Shown here piece by piece: positions 23,765-36,785 of a DNA stretch of 64,000 nt (position 1 is the stretch's first letter; the number at the start of each line of letters is the position of its first letter). The position numbers and the translations under genes are program-made. The notes under the pieces are model-generated. The model saw nothing but the letters and a program-made list of their open reading frames with translations. It had not been told where the DNA came from and searched no databases. The stretch comes from Panulirus ornatus (lineage: Eukaryota > Arthropoda > Malacostraca > Decapoda > Palinuridae), in contig NC_092226.1 in NCBI RefSeq assembly GCF_036320965.1, positions 24,629,002-24,693,001 on the forward strand. Direction: 5' to 3'.

Positions 23765-24320
23765 TGGTCCTTGTGACTAGCGGGTGGTGGTAGTGCGCGG
23801 TGACCGGCAAAGGATGGTGGTGGTGCGCTCTGGTTACCAACAGAGGGAAGTGTGGTGTTCTTGAGACCAACAGCGGGAGGTGTGTCCTAGTGACCAGCAG
23901 AGGGAGGTGGTGCGTCATGGTGACCAACAAGAGGGAAGTGTGTTCTGGTGACCAGCAGAGGGTGGCGGTGTGTCATGGTGACCAGCAGAGGGAGGTGGTG
24001 CGTCATGGTGACCAGCAGAGGGTGGCGGTGTGTCATGGTGACCAGCAGAGGGTAGCAGTGTGTCATGGTGACCAGCAGAGGGAGGTGGTGCGTCATGGTG
24101 ACCAGCAGAGGGTGGCGGTGTGTCATGGTGACCAGCAGAGGGTGGCGGTGTGCCGTGGTGACCAGTAGAGAATGGCGGTAGAACATCCTGGCGACCACAG
24201 AGAGTGGTGGTATAACGTCCTGGTTAATAATCAACAGAGGCTGGTGGGGATGTTCTCGTGAAAAGAAGAGGATGGCCGTGGCGTCCTGGTGACCAGCAGA
24301 CGTTGGTCGTGTGAGGACGT
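23765..24320. repeat. 30-bp minisatellite (GGTGACCAGCAGAGGGTGGCGGTGTGTCAT)
   Basis: About 18 copies, nearly identical between 23940 and 24150 and decaying on both sides. The unit is a multiple of three, so both strands carry long repeat frames (HGDQQRVAVC on plus, LLVTMTHRHP on minus). The right edge meets the decayed LINE starting near 24320. Confidence 0.95.
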
Positions 24321-24349
24321 GAGTGTTGTTAGCTCTTGCCAGTACATCA

Positions 24350-25284
<935 letters not shown>

Positions 25285-25699
25285 ATAATAGTGGTCTGGA
25301 ATCATGTGAGAGGCATGATGCATTACTTTTTTTTTTTCTGACAGTAATAGACGTAGGAAAACCGAGAGATGGATTAGAGCTGACAGGGAACATGGCAGGC
25401 AGGGAAGGTAAAGTAAAAGCCAGAGATCAAGTGCAGATAGGTAAGGAACTTGGAGGAGTGGGGCAGCTAGCGGTCACTGCCCAGGTAGTAAGGGTCACCT
25501 CACAGGGAATAAGACATTGAGGAGGTATAGCAGGACAGACTAGCTAGTGCAGGTAGGAAGCAAGGGAGGTTGTGGAAGAGGTAGATTATGGCATTCTGAG
25601 GTCACGTCACAGGTAGAAGTGAGGAACAAAGCAGAACATCGAAATTCAGAGAGACGAGCCCCATGTTCTCACTGCTTCACACAATCGTCCAATTGGCGA

Positions 25700-26900
25700 A
25701 GAGCACTAGGTATTTAATGTTAATGCAAGGAGCCTTTTTAAATTTTCAGTTAGAAGAAATTGCTTTGGAATGGAATTACATGACAGCCATTTTGGAATCT
25801 TGCCGTTAGATATCAAAACCAGATGTTCCCTTGCCGAATATACATTTGCTGGGTACATTCTGTTTAACAGTGAGAGGAAAAATAATGAAAGCGCTTGTGT
25901 CTAGCTCTTCGTTAAAGTACATCTTAATCTCAGGCTAAAACATTTTGTAGCTGTTGATAAAATCTATTCCATTTGCGTTGAAGTTAAACATAAGATGCGC
26001 AAGAAAATTACAGTAGGATTAGTTTGAAGGCCTCCAGCACAGACACCAGAGGTAGACGAAACCTTTATGTTCAGTTAGCTCAAATTTGTAATGAACAAGA
26101 TTCGATCATAATGTGAGATCAGTGTTAACATACCGGTATCTAAGTGGAGAGAATCCCTTTCCAGTAACACGGGACAGTGGCTCTATCTAAACCTGCTTGA
26201 AAGTGTTCAAACACAATTAGTTGAAAAGCCTACTCTCAGTGAAACTAGATTTAGTTCTAATTACATATGAGGATCTCATTCGTGATTGGGAGAAGAGTGT
26301 AGTACAAGTGATCACCGACAGATCACTTTTGGGGCAACTTTCAACATAGCCTGTAATGCTGAGCAACAGGAACATTACATTACAGATTTTTGAATTGTGA
26401 ATTTCAGTGGTCTTTGCAATGCTCTTGACAGGCAAACCTGGGATGATATAGTTTATGAAGAGGATAATAGATGTAGCTTGGAAAAGATTCGGTTATACTT
26501 CAAATTAGTGGAGGGAACATGTGTGACAATGTGTTTAAGACTGTCTTGTTCCAAAGCGAGGCTGAAGTGATGGAACTACTGTGACATAAAGAAGTGCTTG
26601 TTGTCTAAGAAGCTCAGAGACTAATAACCAACATAATAGAGTAAATTACGTACATTTGAGCAGGGAAGCTTAGAGACGCTGATGTCACAGCATACTTCAG
26701 TATGAAGCTTTTAATAATGAAAATAGCAGAAGAAACCCTGGAAAGTTTTAGAGTTACGGGAGAAGCAATGGAGTTATTACCCAGTCAGTTGGGTCAAGAC
26801 ATCGAAGCCATGGCAAAGATTTTAAACTTTTTCTCCTTTGCATCTGCAGTGACAGTTGAAGATACAGCTCATGTCCTGAATTCAGTTGCATATTGAAACG
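25700..26900 (+). pseudogene. LINE ORF2 remnant: AP-like endonuclease and linker
   Basis: The reading drifts between frames. Visible landmarks are VFNVNARSLFKFSVR (25710-25755), FAGYILFNSERKNNESACV (25850-25905, the GY.LFR.DR..GGG region of the endonuclease), ICVEVKHKMRKKITVGLV (25970-26025) and RPPAQTPEVDETFMF. Next comes an ITDRSLLGQLST block near 26310, where the SDH motif would lie but is not intact. The linker ends EAMAKILNFF, TVEDTAHVLN. Several stops lie inside. The endonuclease nicks the target for target-primed reverse transcription in intact relatives; this copy cannot. Confidence 0.55.
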
Positions 26901-27000
26901 ACAGATGAAGATACACAGTCATGCTATCTTGAGCGCGTTAACAAAGTCCAGGAAAGTGAGCATAACAAACAGAGCCTAGTGTTGTATTTTCCTCGACTAT

Positions 27001-28189
27001 CCCAGCCTCTTATCAAGCTGAAGTGCTGAGGCTGTAACCTGAGGTGTTGATCATGATATCCTCAGGACAACATAGTGTATAGTGTTCGATGTTCTTGGGC
27101 GTTTGCTCAAGGAGAGCATTGAAAAGTGTATTAAAAAAAAAGAAGGGCAAAGTACGCCACACCGCAGAGCACTAAGTTCAAACTCTTTGATTTCACTTCT
27201 TGTGTAATTTTGAAAGAGAACGGATATCTGCCTGTTGTCAGGTACCCAGAAATCGAGTGCAGGAGCCAGTCCCCTACATCCACAGTATGGAGGTACTTCC
27301 TACATGATTACATGTAGTTTCGCAGTAGCAGAAGTAACTTTGAAATTATGAAAAAGGTGATGAGTTAAAGAGGTGATAATGCAGTGATGTATAATCTTGC
27401 ATAAGATCATGTTAGGTTGGGAGGCACATGTTTGATCCTACGTAGAAGACAATTTAGAGCCATCCTTATAATGGTTTTACATAACCAGCTTAACGAAGAT
27501 ATACGTCTGAAGGCACTTGGTTAGATGGGTTAAGGTATGGGGATTTCCTCCACGAACTGGGTAGGGACTCCTGTCGCATGTGATGTGGTGCAAGTCAAGG
27601 ATTGCCCGGTGCACAACGTATGATTTGTTACTTCACAGGTGATATCATCTTCCCCTATTGTTGTAGGTTTACTTTTAGCTTGGTAAACATCATCTTCAGA
27701 TTTAGTGAATATGATAAAACAATCATGACATTCTTTGTCCACTTCATCCATCATGAAACTGATTAATTTAATGACCAACACAGAGAGAGAGGGTGGGTGA
27801 TGGGTCTTGATGACCAGCACAGGATGGGCCGTTCCAACAATTTACAAGCGATGGCTACGTCTCTGGCAGGTCATCTAATCCCTGATCGACAAGAATCATC
27901 CGGAATATTCCTCAGTGCATCGGTCAGGTCGGGGACACCCTTATCGGCAGCTACAGCTACCTTGTTTTCCCCCGTGTGATATTAACATCAACTTTCTCAA
28001 TGTTGATAGGATTTTACATTGCATTATTTTGCCGTCGTTATTGTCTCCTTCGTGTGTATTAATACAGATGGATAACCTCTTCAAGGGATATGTTTCATGG
28101 CTTGGAAGGATGACCCTCTAACACTTGATGTGTTCTATCCCACTGTGTGATGCTGGTGCACACATACTGAACTTACTGGAGAGTTACTT
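27001..28189. other. Spacer downstream of the LINE remnant
   Basis: May contain further decayed LINE sequence, but no reverse transcriptase motif is legible. The 96-codon minus frame near 27530-27820 has no recognised domain. Confidence 0.35.
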
Positions 28190-28365
28190 CCTCATACAGT
28201 GCAGCAGGCGGAAGGCAGATTGTAGATATCACTTTGCCAGTTGGCCAAACACCACCTGGGAAGGCAGCTGGTATATGTCACAGATCAGCTGGCCAAACTC
28301 CACCTGAAGAGGAGGAAGCTGATAGATTTCACCGGCTAGTTGGCCAAACACCACTTGAGTCCAGT
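28190..28365. repeat. Three-copy repeat (CAGTTGGCCAAACACCACCTG)
   Basis: Three diverged units of about 50-55 bp, each containing AGYTGGCCAAACWCCACYTG, near 28239, 28289 and 28341. Confidence 0.65.
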
Positions 28366-29517
28366 CCAACCTGACCCAACCTGACAAGCCTGACGCTTCG
28401 GGAAATTAACTTGTCGTCCACCTAAAGTAAACCTCACTTTACCACAGTTACATGTTGACATACAGATCTCTCATTTTCTAGCCAATAAATTAGCACTCGA
28501 GCCCACGTAACTGTATGATGTGACCACCTTGGTACTGGTAAACGTCCTAACGCTGAAGATAAGTCCACCTCACTTGCTATTGTCAACACACTGCACCGTC
28601 TCACATTGGCTACTTACGAATGGAAGCGCCACTGGCCAGAGTGGTCGCCTGGTGATAACGTTGTGCCGTCATTCCAGTAGGAGATACGACCGCGAAAATA
28701 GCCATTGCGTTGCCACCAGTGCTTTCACTTCCGACTGGAATAACATTAACAGGAATTGGCTTGTCACTACCGCTTTAACAATGCCGCCTCACGTGGCGTT
28801 AGCCTACCGTAGACGTAAGGACTGAAGATTAAATGAATGCGATAACAATCTAAATAGCCAGAGTAAAGTGTCCAGGGCGATACATATCGAAGATGTGCAA
28901 GAACTTCAAAATCAGTAGTGTTTTGTTAGTCTGCACTGAAGGACTCTAGCAGTGTTTATTTGTTACTGTGCAGTGAGGTACATCACAGTGTGAGGGACTT
29001 AGCAGTATCTCTTGTTACACTGCAGTGAGGGAGTTGAGACCACGAGAGTTTGCTCAAGGATTTATGCTAATGTTAGCACTCGTTAGACACTATTTGGATA
29101 ATGATATATTTCCGTGTATCGAAGGCTACCCAAAACAGGGAGACATCCAATGATACTTTGTATTACGGTGTTCGTTGTTGAAAGGAACGTCTGGAGACTT
29201 GACACACCTCAACTGTGAAAGAGCGATGTACATATCCAGTTCACATCATGCAAAAAAACAGGATCATGATGATGACAATCATGTTACTGATAATGATAGC
29301 AGAATACTATAAGTAATATTAATGATGCTAGAAGTGGATCATTTTCATACCCGAGTTCCTCTCCTTCTATACCGAGGTTACGTCAAATGCAAACGAGCGG
29401 TGTCCTAGTTTGAACACATCCATTCTCTAATTTTCATCTGTTCCGTACCTAGAGTCTAGGAACCACAGCTGAGCCGAACACACTATAAAGATGGTTGAAA
29501 TGCTTATAGTAACACGA
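28366..29517. other. Spacer, no gene recognised
   Basis: Unique-looking. A 101-codon plus frame near 28520-28825 has no domain or splice context I trust. 28960-29040 has two loose copies of GTTACWSTGCAGTGAGG. Confidence 0.35.
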
Positions 29518-29690
29518 CCTTTGAGGCAAAATCCTCGGCTGGCTTCTTCTGTTGGAAAATGATAAAACAGGAAGGGAGAATTTCAAGAGGTCCTCAGCCG
29601 CCCCGCTACCGCCCATCTTAGTCGCCAAATGGGACACGTAGGAAATACGAAAATGGTATTCTTTCTCTCCTACCCTCGGGAATCATGCTA
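29518..29690 (-). mobile_element. Family A retroposon end, copy 3 (diverged, minus sense)
   Basis: Same order as 13620-13795: CTTCTTCTGTTGGAAAATGATAA, GGGAGAATTTCAAG, CCGCCCCGCT, ATCTTAGTCGCC, GGGACACGTAGGAAATACG and GGTATTCTTTCTCTCCTACCC. The part nearest the tail is missing or unrecognisable. Confidence 0.6.
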
Positions 29691-29692
29691 GT

Positions 29693-29830
29693 GATAATAA
29701 TAATAATAATAATAATGATAATAATAACTAATAATAATAATAATGGTAATGATAATTATCATTGATATTCATATTATTATTACCATCATTCCACAATTCA
29801 TATTCATATTATTATTATCATTATTCCACA
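29693..29830. repeat. (AAT)n followed by (ATT)n with an inverted hairpin centre
   Basis: AAT/AAC units to about 29745, then AATGGTAATGATAATTATCATTGATATT and ATT-rich sequence. The central GATAATTATC is palindromic and the flanking TGGTAATGATAA / ATTATTACCA halves pair. Confidence 0.8.
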
Positions 29831-30149
29831 CTAGTGAATATGATTACTTAGAATTGCCATAAGTTACTTTTATTTTTCATTGTTGACCCTCTTATAACTT
29901 GCCGTCCGTTGTAGTAGTAGTAGTAATAATAGTGTACCTTAAAGGACTCTGTTCTTAAGACTGCTTTATATGCTTGGATTAATTTTGCACATCGCTCTAC
30001 AAGCAGTTGTTTCTTGCATGCAAATAAAATGCAAGATTTTGTTTACACTGATAATGAACGAATAAATCCGAGGCAATTTAAAAACCTGCGTATCAACGAC
30101 TTTGTGCAGCAATAGATAATTAAGTAATTAACTTGCGATCGTAAAGTAT

Positions 30150-30475
30150 TCACATAAAGGCTTTACCATGCAGGCGAAACCGTAGTTTCTTTGTTTGTTT
30201 TTTTTGAGAATTCAAGTTATGCGAAATTTCGCTTATGTTGTAAGAGCAAGAGGGAACCTTTGCCAAACAGCTTTTGGGGGGGACTTGATCCTCCTTCCTG
30301 TGGCTTCCGTGTGGATCATGGGTTGTTGATGTCCTCCATACCGGGTGTGGCGGGACGATACACACTGTTCTGCACAGCTGGGGAGGAGGAGGTGGTGGTA
30401 GTGATGGTCAAGTGTGGCCAACACTGAGGAGAGACGGTTCTAACCCTCCAGTGGTCTGGTCTTCTGGTTGTCGAC
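30150..30475. other. Spacer, no gene recognised
   Basis: Overlapping short frames on both strands near 30190-30427, with no domain. Lies left of a long ATT tract. Confidence 0.35.
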
Positions 30476-30477
30476 TC

Positions 30478-30478
<1 letters not shown>

Positions 30479-30508
<30 letters not shown>

Positions 30509-30515
30509 TTTATTC

Positions 30516-30565
<50 letters not shown>

Positions 30566-30611
30566 CTTTATTATTATTATTATTTTTATCATTATGAATT
30601 ATTTATTATGA

Positions 30612-30651
<40 letters not shown>

Positions 30652-30652
30652 C

Positions 30653-30696
<44 letters not shown>

Positions 30697-30740
30697 CATT
30701 ATGAATTATTTATCATTATTATTATTATTATTATTATTTT
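30479..30740. repeat. (ATT)n microsatellite with internal duplications
   Basis: Long ATT tract interrupted by TTAATCTTTATT and TTATCATTATGAATTATTTAT. Both interruptions occur twice (about 30562/30649 and 30587/30696), showing that blocks of the impure array were duplicated. Confidence 0.95.
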
Positions 30741-30939
30741 TGGTATTTTCTTTTTATTTAAGAATGAATGATGAATGTAAGTGATGTTTCTCAATGTAAT
30801 CGAAAAATTTCTTAAAGCTCCATTTACTGCATTCTTTTTACTTGAAACTTCCAGTCGGCCATGATTTCCCATTCTAACCGGTAGACTACAGCAGTTTCTT
30901 AAGATTTCATGACGAGTTTTCGATCAGAAAAAGAGATAA

Positions 30940-31160
30940 GAAGTGTGCAGTGGCCGGGGTCAACCATGGAAGGGTGCGTGGGGCCTGGATGTGGATAGGG
31001 AACTGTGGTTTCGGTGCATTACACATGATAGGTCGTGTATGGATGTGAGCAGATGTGGCCTTTCTTCGTATGTTTCCTGGTGCTACCTCACTGACGCAGG
31101 GGGCAGCGTTCAAGTGTAGGGAAGAAGAAAAGAATACATATATATCATGCATTTTATGCT
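30940..31160 (+). mobile_element. RTE-like LINE 3' UTR fragment (plus sense)
   Basis: CCGGGGTCAACCATGGAAGG matches the LINE at 35.8 kb read on its own strand, and GGGGCCTGGATGTGGATAGG, GGAACTGTGGTTTCGGTGCATT matches the minus-strand copy near 61215-61265. It is followed by GTGGCCTTTCTTCGTATGTT, TCCTGGTGCTACCTCACTGACGC (the shared terminal block) and an A/T-rich stretch towards the AT array at 31210. No coding part is present. Confidence 0.65.
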
Positions 31161-31208
31161 ATATTCAGTGGGTCGAGGTGGCTTCAGGAATAGAAGACTA
31201 CGAACAAA

Positions 31209-31209
<1 letters not shown>

Positions 31210-31280
<71 letters not shown>
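31210..31280. repeat. (AT)n microsatellite between two opposed retroposon ends
   Basis: AT run. To the left is a plus-sense LINE 3' end; to the right is a minus-sense terminal block. Confidence 0.97.
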
Positions 31281-31282
<2 letters not shown>

Positions 31283-31330
31283 CATACTCTCCATTTCCTA
31301 CGTGAGTGAGGTAGCGTCAACAACAGACGC
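31281..31330 (-). mobile_element. Terminal block of family A/LINE 3' end (minus sense)
   Basis: TTCATACTCTCCATTTCCTA, CGTGAGTGAGGTAGCGTCAACAACAGACG matches the end of family A at 13550-13610 (CCATTTCCCGC..GCGAGGTAGCGTTAAGAACAGA). Only about 50 bp is kept. Confidence 0.5.
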
Positions 31331-31375
31331 GTAAATTATGACTGTTTTTACTTATGAATTTCATGTGTATCATTG

Positions 31376-31590
31376 AAGTTACCGGATTCCGCTTGCATGG
31401 GTTGCAACACGAGTTGAAAGTCACTTTTGGCGAGGCTGTATCATAGACAGTTGACGAAACAGTCTCGTCAAAGAATTTCTCGCTTACGAGGTGTCCATCC
31501 TGTCCCTGCTGCTGAGTGTAGCGCAACCTACACCACAAGGTTCCCTGGAAATGGAATCATGAGTAAAGCCAGGATCCTTTCTGAAAGGGG
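31376..31590 (+). mobile_element. Dispersed family C repeat, copy 3
   Basis: The most complete copy: GTTACCGGATTCCGCTTGC, GGCGAGGCTGTATCAT, GACGAAACAGTCTCGTCAAA, GAATTTCTCGCTTACGAGG, TGTCCATCCTGTCCCTGCTG, CTGAGTGTAGCGCAACC, then CCTGGAAATGGAATCATGAGTA. Confidence 0.7.
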
Positions 31591-32379
31591 ACTTGTGGTA
31601 ATTGATGATGACAATGATACTTCCCTCGATGGCATAATACTTCAGGCAACATCATAACACATCAAATGGCTGCAAGTGATCAGTGCTTAAGACACTTTCC
31701 ATCCGATCCTCAGAACGACATGAAAAGCAACCCTGAGACTGGAGCTTCACCACATCATACGTGGTGCTTTCGAGTGTAGGAAAAGTTCGGGAATCATTCA
31801 GAGACGGAAGTTGTGGAAAGGTGCGCGGTGACTCTGGGTGGTGGATGTGCTGTAGGGGCGAGAAACTAGTTAGGAAATCTGAAAGTGCAACACTGTGTCT
31901 CATGAAACCGTGACGAGGAGAGAGTAATGGATGACCATGTCAATGACATCAGCCGATTGCTTGTGCTTCCTTCCGAATCACCGACGAGGACGCCTCCAGA
32001 CACGAGATACCCCTCCAGGTCTGCCCGTGGAGGTCATTATTTGCGACGCTTGCTTACATTGCAGATGAGTGTGGCGGATTTCGCAAGTGTTCCTGCAGTG
32101 TGACAGGGGTAAGTGTTTCCTCAGTATGACGGTGTAAAAACCTGAGTGGCAACGTACTGTAGTTGGTTTAGATTCTAAAAAGGAATTAAGTGAATATGGA
32201 GGACAGTGTGGGTCTCCTTTCCATCATACTTCAAGAGAAGCTTTACGTGAAGTATGGGCTATACCACTGGCACTGTCTTGGGAATATAGCGAATATCGCA
32301 AGATGTAAGCAACGAGGCGCAACAGGCACACGACGCTACTGCCTTTCTTATGTATGAATGCGGAATATTGCACTCTCAT
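31591..32379. other. Spacer, no gene recognised
   Basis: Balanced-composition unique sequence without repeat landmarks. The 83-codon minus frame near 31650-31900 has no recognised domain. Confidence 0.35.
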
Positions 32380-32414
32380 GTCAGGTGGCTGACCTCAGGA
32401 GACCGTCTTCAACG

Positions 32415-32720
32415 TTTTCTTCTCTTAGGAGGGAAATTCTTTGACTTCCCTCAGCATGAGGATGGCAGTAACACCCACCATTATCAAGAGCAGCAGCAAG
32501 ATGACAAGTTCCTTCTCTCTCTGGCAGCGTTTCCCCGACGGATCTGACTGCTCTTCTGAGCACGCTCAGCCTCAATCTGCAAGGTAAGCAGCGGCATGTC
32601 TCCCAGCTGGTGGGACACAGCCAGGCATTCTGCAAGACCATTGCGGCCCTTCGTTGCGTGTCTCACAAAAGGAATGATGTTACCCACGTCCCTGCGTGTC
32701 GTGAATCGTCGGCAGCGGAC
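32415..32720 (-). other. Possible exon or pseudogene fragment ending in a membrane helix
   Basis: On minus, an open frame reads RRFTTRRDVGNIIPFVRHAT, GRNGLAECLAVSHQLGDMPL, LTLQIEAERAQKSSQIRRGN, then stops. In the next frame the same stretch continues EKELVILLLLLIMVGVTAIL, MLREVKEFPS and a stop, which looks like a single transmembrane helix with a short tail. One frameshift would join them. I do not recognise the protein. The plus strand carries a good splice-donor-like CAAGGTAAGC near 32580, which argues for the other strand or for chance. Keep as a low-confidence candidate. Confidence 0.2.
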
Positions 32721-32988
32721 GGCGCTGCAGACTCCCCCCGAGCCTCACGGGGGAGTGACTGAAAAATATTTCTGCTGAGTTTGAGGAGAGATATTTGTGG
32801 GATGTGACTCACTAAAAGCCGAGTTTCGGGCTATTCAACAGCCCGATGGAAAGCGTAGTCGAGCATCAACCACAGATCTTCAGTTGGAGTTGAGCGAAGA
32901 GCAGTTTCGCCACTTATTTTTACCCTTCCCAAAAAGAGAAAAATTATGATTGATTTGAGCTTAGGAACTAAAAATGCAATCGAGATTA

Positions 32989-32990
<2 letters not shown>

Positions 32991-33053
<63 letters not shown>
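32991..33053. repeat. (AT)n microsatellite left of the tRNA-like palindrome
   Basis: AT run of about 31 units. Confidence 0.97.
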
Positions 33054-33055
<2 letters not shown>

Positions 33056-33066
33056 CACAGTACCCT

Positions 33067-33212
33067 CCAACAGCAAGGATTAGAACCTCGTGCCATTTGC
33101 ATGGTAGCTTGGTACAAACACCACTCGGCTGTGCTGCCCATAAAAGCATAGCCGAGTGGTCAGCTTACCAGGCTACCAAGAAAATGGTATGAGCTTCGAA
33201 TCCTTGTTGTTG
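33067..33212. mobile_element. Palindromic pair of tRNA-like SINE heads
   Basis: The left arm (33067-33136) is an imperfect reverse complement of the right arm (33144-33212), with a loop of about 7-10 bp. The right arm, read on plus, has an A-box-like TAGCCGAGTGGT (33149-33160) and a B-box-like GCTTCGAATCC (33193-33203), as in tRNA-Ser/Leu-type genes. The left arm has the same two boxes on minus (ACCACTCGGCT and GGATTAGAACC on plus). The arms differ at about one site in five, so this is not a recent duplication. AT arrays flank both sides. A functional tRNA is unlikely because the acceptor stems do not pair. Confidence 0.65.
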
Positions 33213-33253
33213 GATAGCATTACGATCCATCAGAGGGGAGAGTATTTCTAAAA

Positions 33254-33254
<1 letters not shown>

Positions 33255-33336
<82 letters not shown>
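33255..33336. repeat. (AT)n microsatellite right of the tRNA-like palindrome
   Basis: AT run of about 41 units. Confidence 0.97.
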
Positions 33337-33338
<2 letters not shown>

Positions 33339-33724
33339 CTTTGAAAAGCGCTTTTCTCTGAATCATATGAGGTCAAGGACTCGGAAGAGTAGTCCTCACT
33401 ACCATGACACGAGCCGTACACGACGAACGTTTCCAGCGGCGTACTGCACTCCCATCACAACACTGCTGGACTCCAGTCTTGTGTTCGCGTGTCGTGTTAT
33501 GCAGCCGGTGGGCTGGGGTTTCAGAACGAGAGGGACCACATCGCCCAAAATGGTTTTAACCACCTTGAGTCGCGTCGTAGGCTCTTGCTGACACCGATAT
33601 CTTCGAATGTTCACAGACTCCTCCTTAACAGGATATATGGTTAGCTTGTAATGAGAGAGTCACTCGGGAATACGGACGAGAGTTGAGTACACGCAGTTCG
33701 TAACTGCTGACTGTAGTCGCTCGT
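33337..33724. other. Spacer, no gene recognised
   Basis: GC-balanced unique sequence. Overlapping frames of about 70 codons on both strands, with no domain. Confidence 0.35.
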
Positions 33725-34060
33725 TGCGTTCTGGTGATTACTCGTTTTAGTCGGGGGGGATCAGTGGGTTTTCATGTGATCACTGTTTCTCTCCAGGTGA
33801 TTTACTGCTGGTTCTACCCACGTAATCAGCGGCTCCACACGGCGGTAGATCACTGGTTCTAATCACGTGATCAGAGGTTTTGTTCGGGATGATCGTTGTT
33901 TCCCTCCGAGTGATTAATGGTTCTAGCCACATGATCATTTGTTGTACTCGGGGATCACTGGTTCTGATCACATGGTCACTGGTTCTGATCAGATAATCAC
34001 TGCTTCTTAATTCGATAACCAGAGGTTCTAGTCAAATGATCAAATGTTCTTTCTTTTCAG
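33725..34060. repeat. Degenerate repeat of about 25-30 bp (GGTTCTRATCACRTGATCACT)
   Basis: About ten loose copies of a unit around TGATCACTGGTTCTAATCACG. The units contain TGATCA palindromes. Confidence 0.65.
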
Positions 34061-34724
34061 GTAATGATCATTTATATTGACTGTTGTACCTCTCGATAAA
34101 TTGATCGCTCATCTCTCTTTCTGCTGTGCTGAAATGACTTCTAAACAATTTTATGTATCTTTGCATTTGTGTGTGTACAGCTATACACACCCCGTTACTC
34201 CTGTACTGCACCCCGAATGATCATTCGTCCAGGCCAGTGATAAGTGACTCCGTAACAGTCCAGTCAAATCTCTACTTCCTACTGAGCGTTCATACCGTAC
34301 GCACCACACATTTCAACCCAGCACCCCTCTCTCCCTCCCTCAGCACAACTCTCTGCCAGGATGTTTGGACAAGTTTCACATCTCGGCCTCAAAGGTAGAT
34401 TTGTAACTCTCGGGTTCACACTGCTTGTTGGAGTGTTACGCATGAGGTAGACTATACTGACTCTATAGAGGATTAGATGATGGAGGGGATTGGATAGCGG
34501 GGCCGTGTGACCATTTCCTCATCACGATACAGAAGCTGCAACTGCAAGAGCACGTTCTTTGAGGTCAGGAATGGGGTAATCATATGTATCTTTGGGTCTG
34601 TGTTACCTCGTGGTAAGACCAGGTAACAGAGCATCTGATAATCGTTTGACGACCTCACTCAATTGGAAGACAGTGTTAACTGGACACTGGAATACGTAAA
34701 GCGGATATGTGGACGTTAGTGTCA
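34061..34724. other. Spacer, no gene recognised
   Basis: Unique-looking, with short frames only. Confidence 0.35.
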
Positions 34725-35020
34725 ACACTGGGTGGTAGGTAGGATAGGACAGTGTCAACACTGGGTGGTAGGTAGGATAGGACAGTGTCAACACTGGATG
34801 GTAGGTAGGATAGGACAGTGTCAACACTGGGTGATAGGTAAGTTTGGACAGTGTCACCACTGGGTGGTAGGTAAGGTTGGACAGTGTCACCACTGGCTGG
34901 TAGGTAAGGTTAGACAGTGTCAGCACTGGGTGATAGGTAATGTTGGACAGTGTCAGCACTTGTGGTTGGTAGGTTGGGACAGTGTCAGCATTGGGTGGCA
35001 GGCAGGATGATGAGACACTG
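34725..35020. repeat. 33-bp minisatellite (GGTAGGTAGGATAGGACAGT + GTCAACACTGGGT)
   Basis: Nine copies, the leftmost nearly identical and the rightmost diverged. The 11-codon unit explains the open frames on both strands. Confidence 0.9.

Positions 35021-36451
<1,431 letters not shown>

Positions 36452-36536
<85 letters not shown>
36452..36536. repeat. (AT)n microsatellite at the 5' truncation point of the LINE
   Basis: AT run of about 42 units. The LINE coding sequence stops exactly at its left edge. Confidence 0.97.
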
Positions 36537-36538
<2 letters not shown>

Positions 36539-36654
36539 CAGCTGTACAGTTCGCTTGGGTAACGGAAGGGGTGTATGTTGTGGAGAGAGTACAGTGCACG
36601 AGTGGTGGGGAAGAAGTGGTTATTATGTGGGAGTGAAGGAGATGGAAGGGAGTG

Positions 36655-36785
36655 TTGGAAAAGGTAGCGGATATAATGGAGGAGTGTTAGGGATGGGAGT
36701 GGATATAATGGAGTGTTGGGGATGGGAGCGGGTATAATGGGGGAGTGTTGGGGATGGGATGGATTATAACGGGGTGGGGATCGAG
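36655..36785. repeat. G-rich repeat of about 30-36 bp (GGATATAATGGRGGAGTGTT.GGGATGGGA)
   Basis: Four imperfect copies. Confidence 0.75.
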
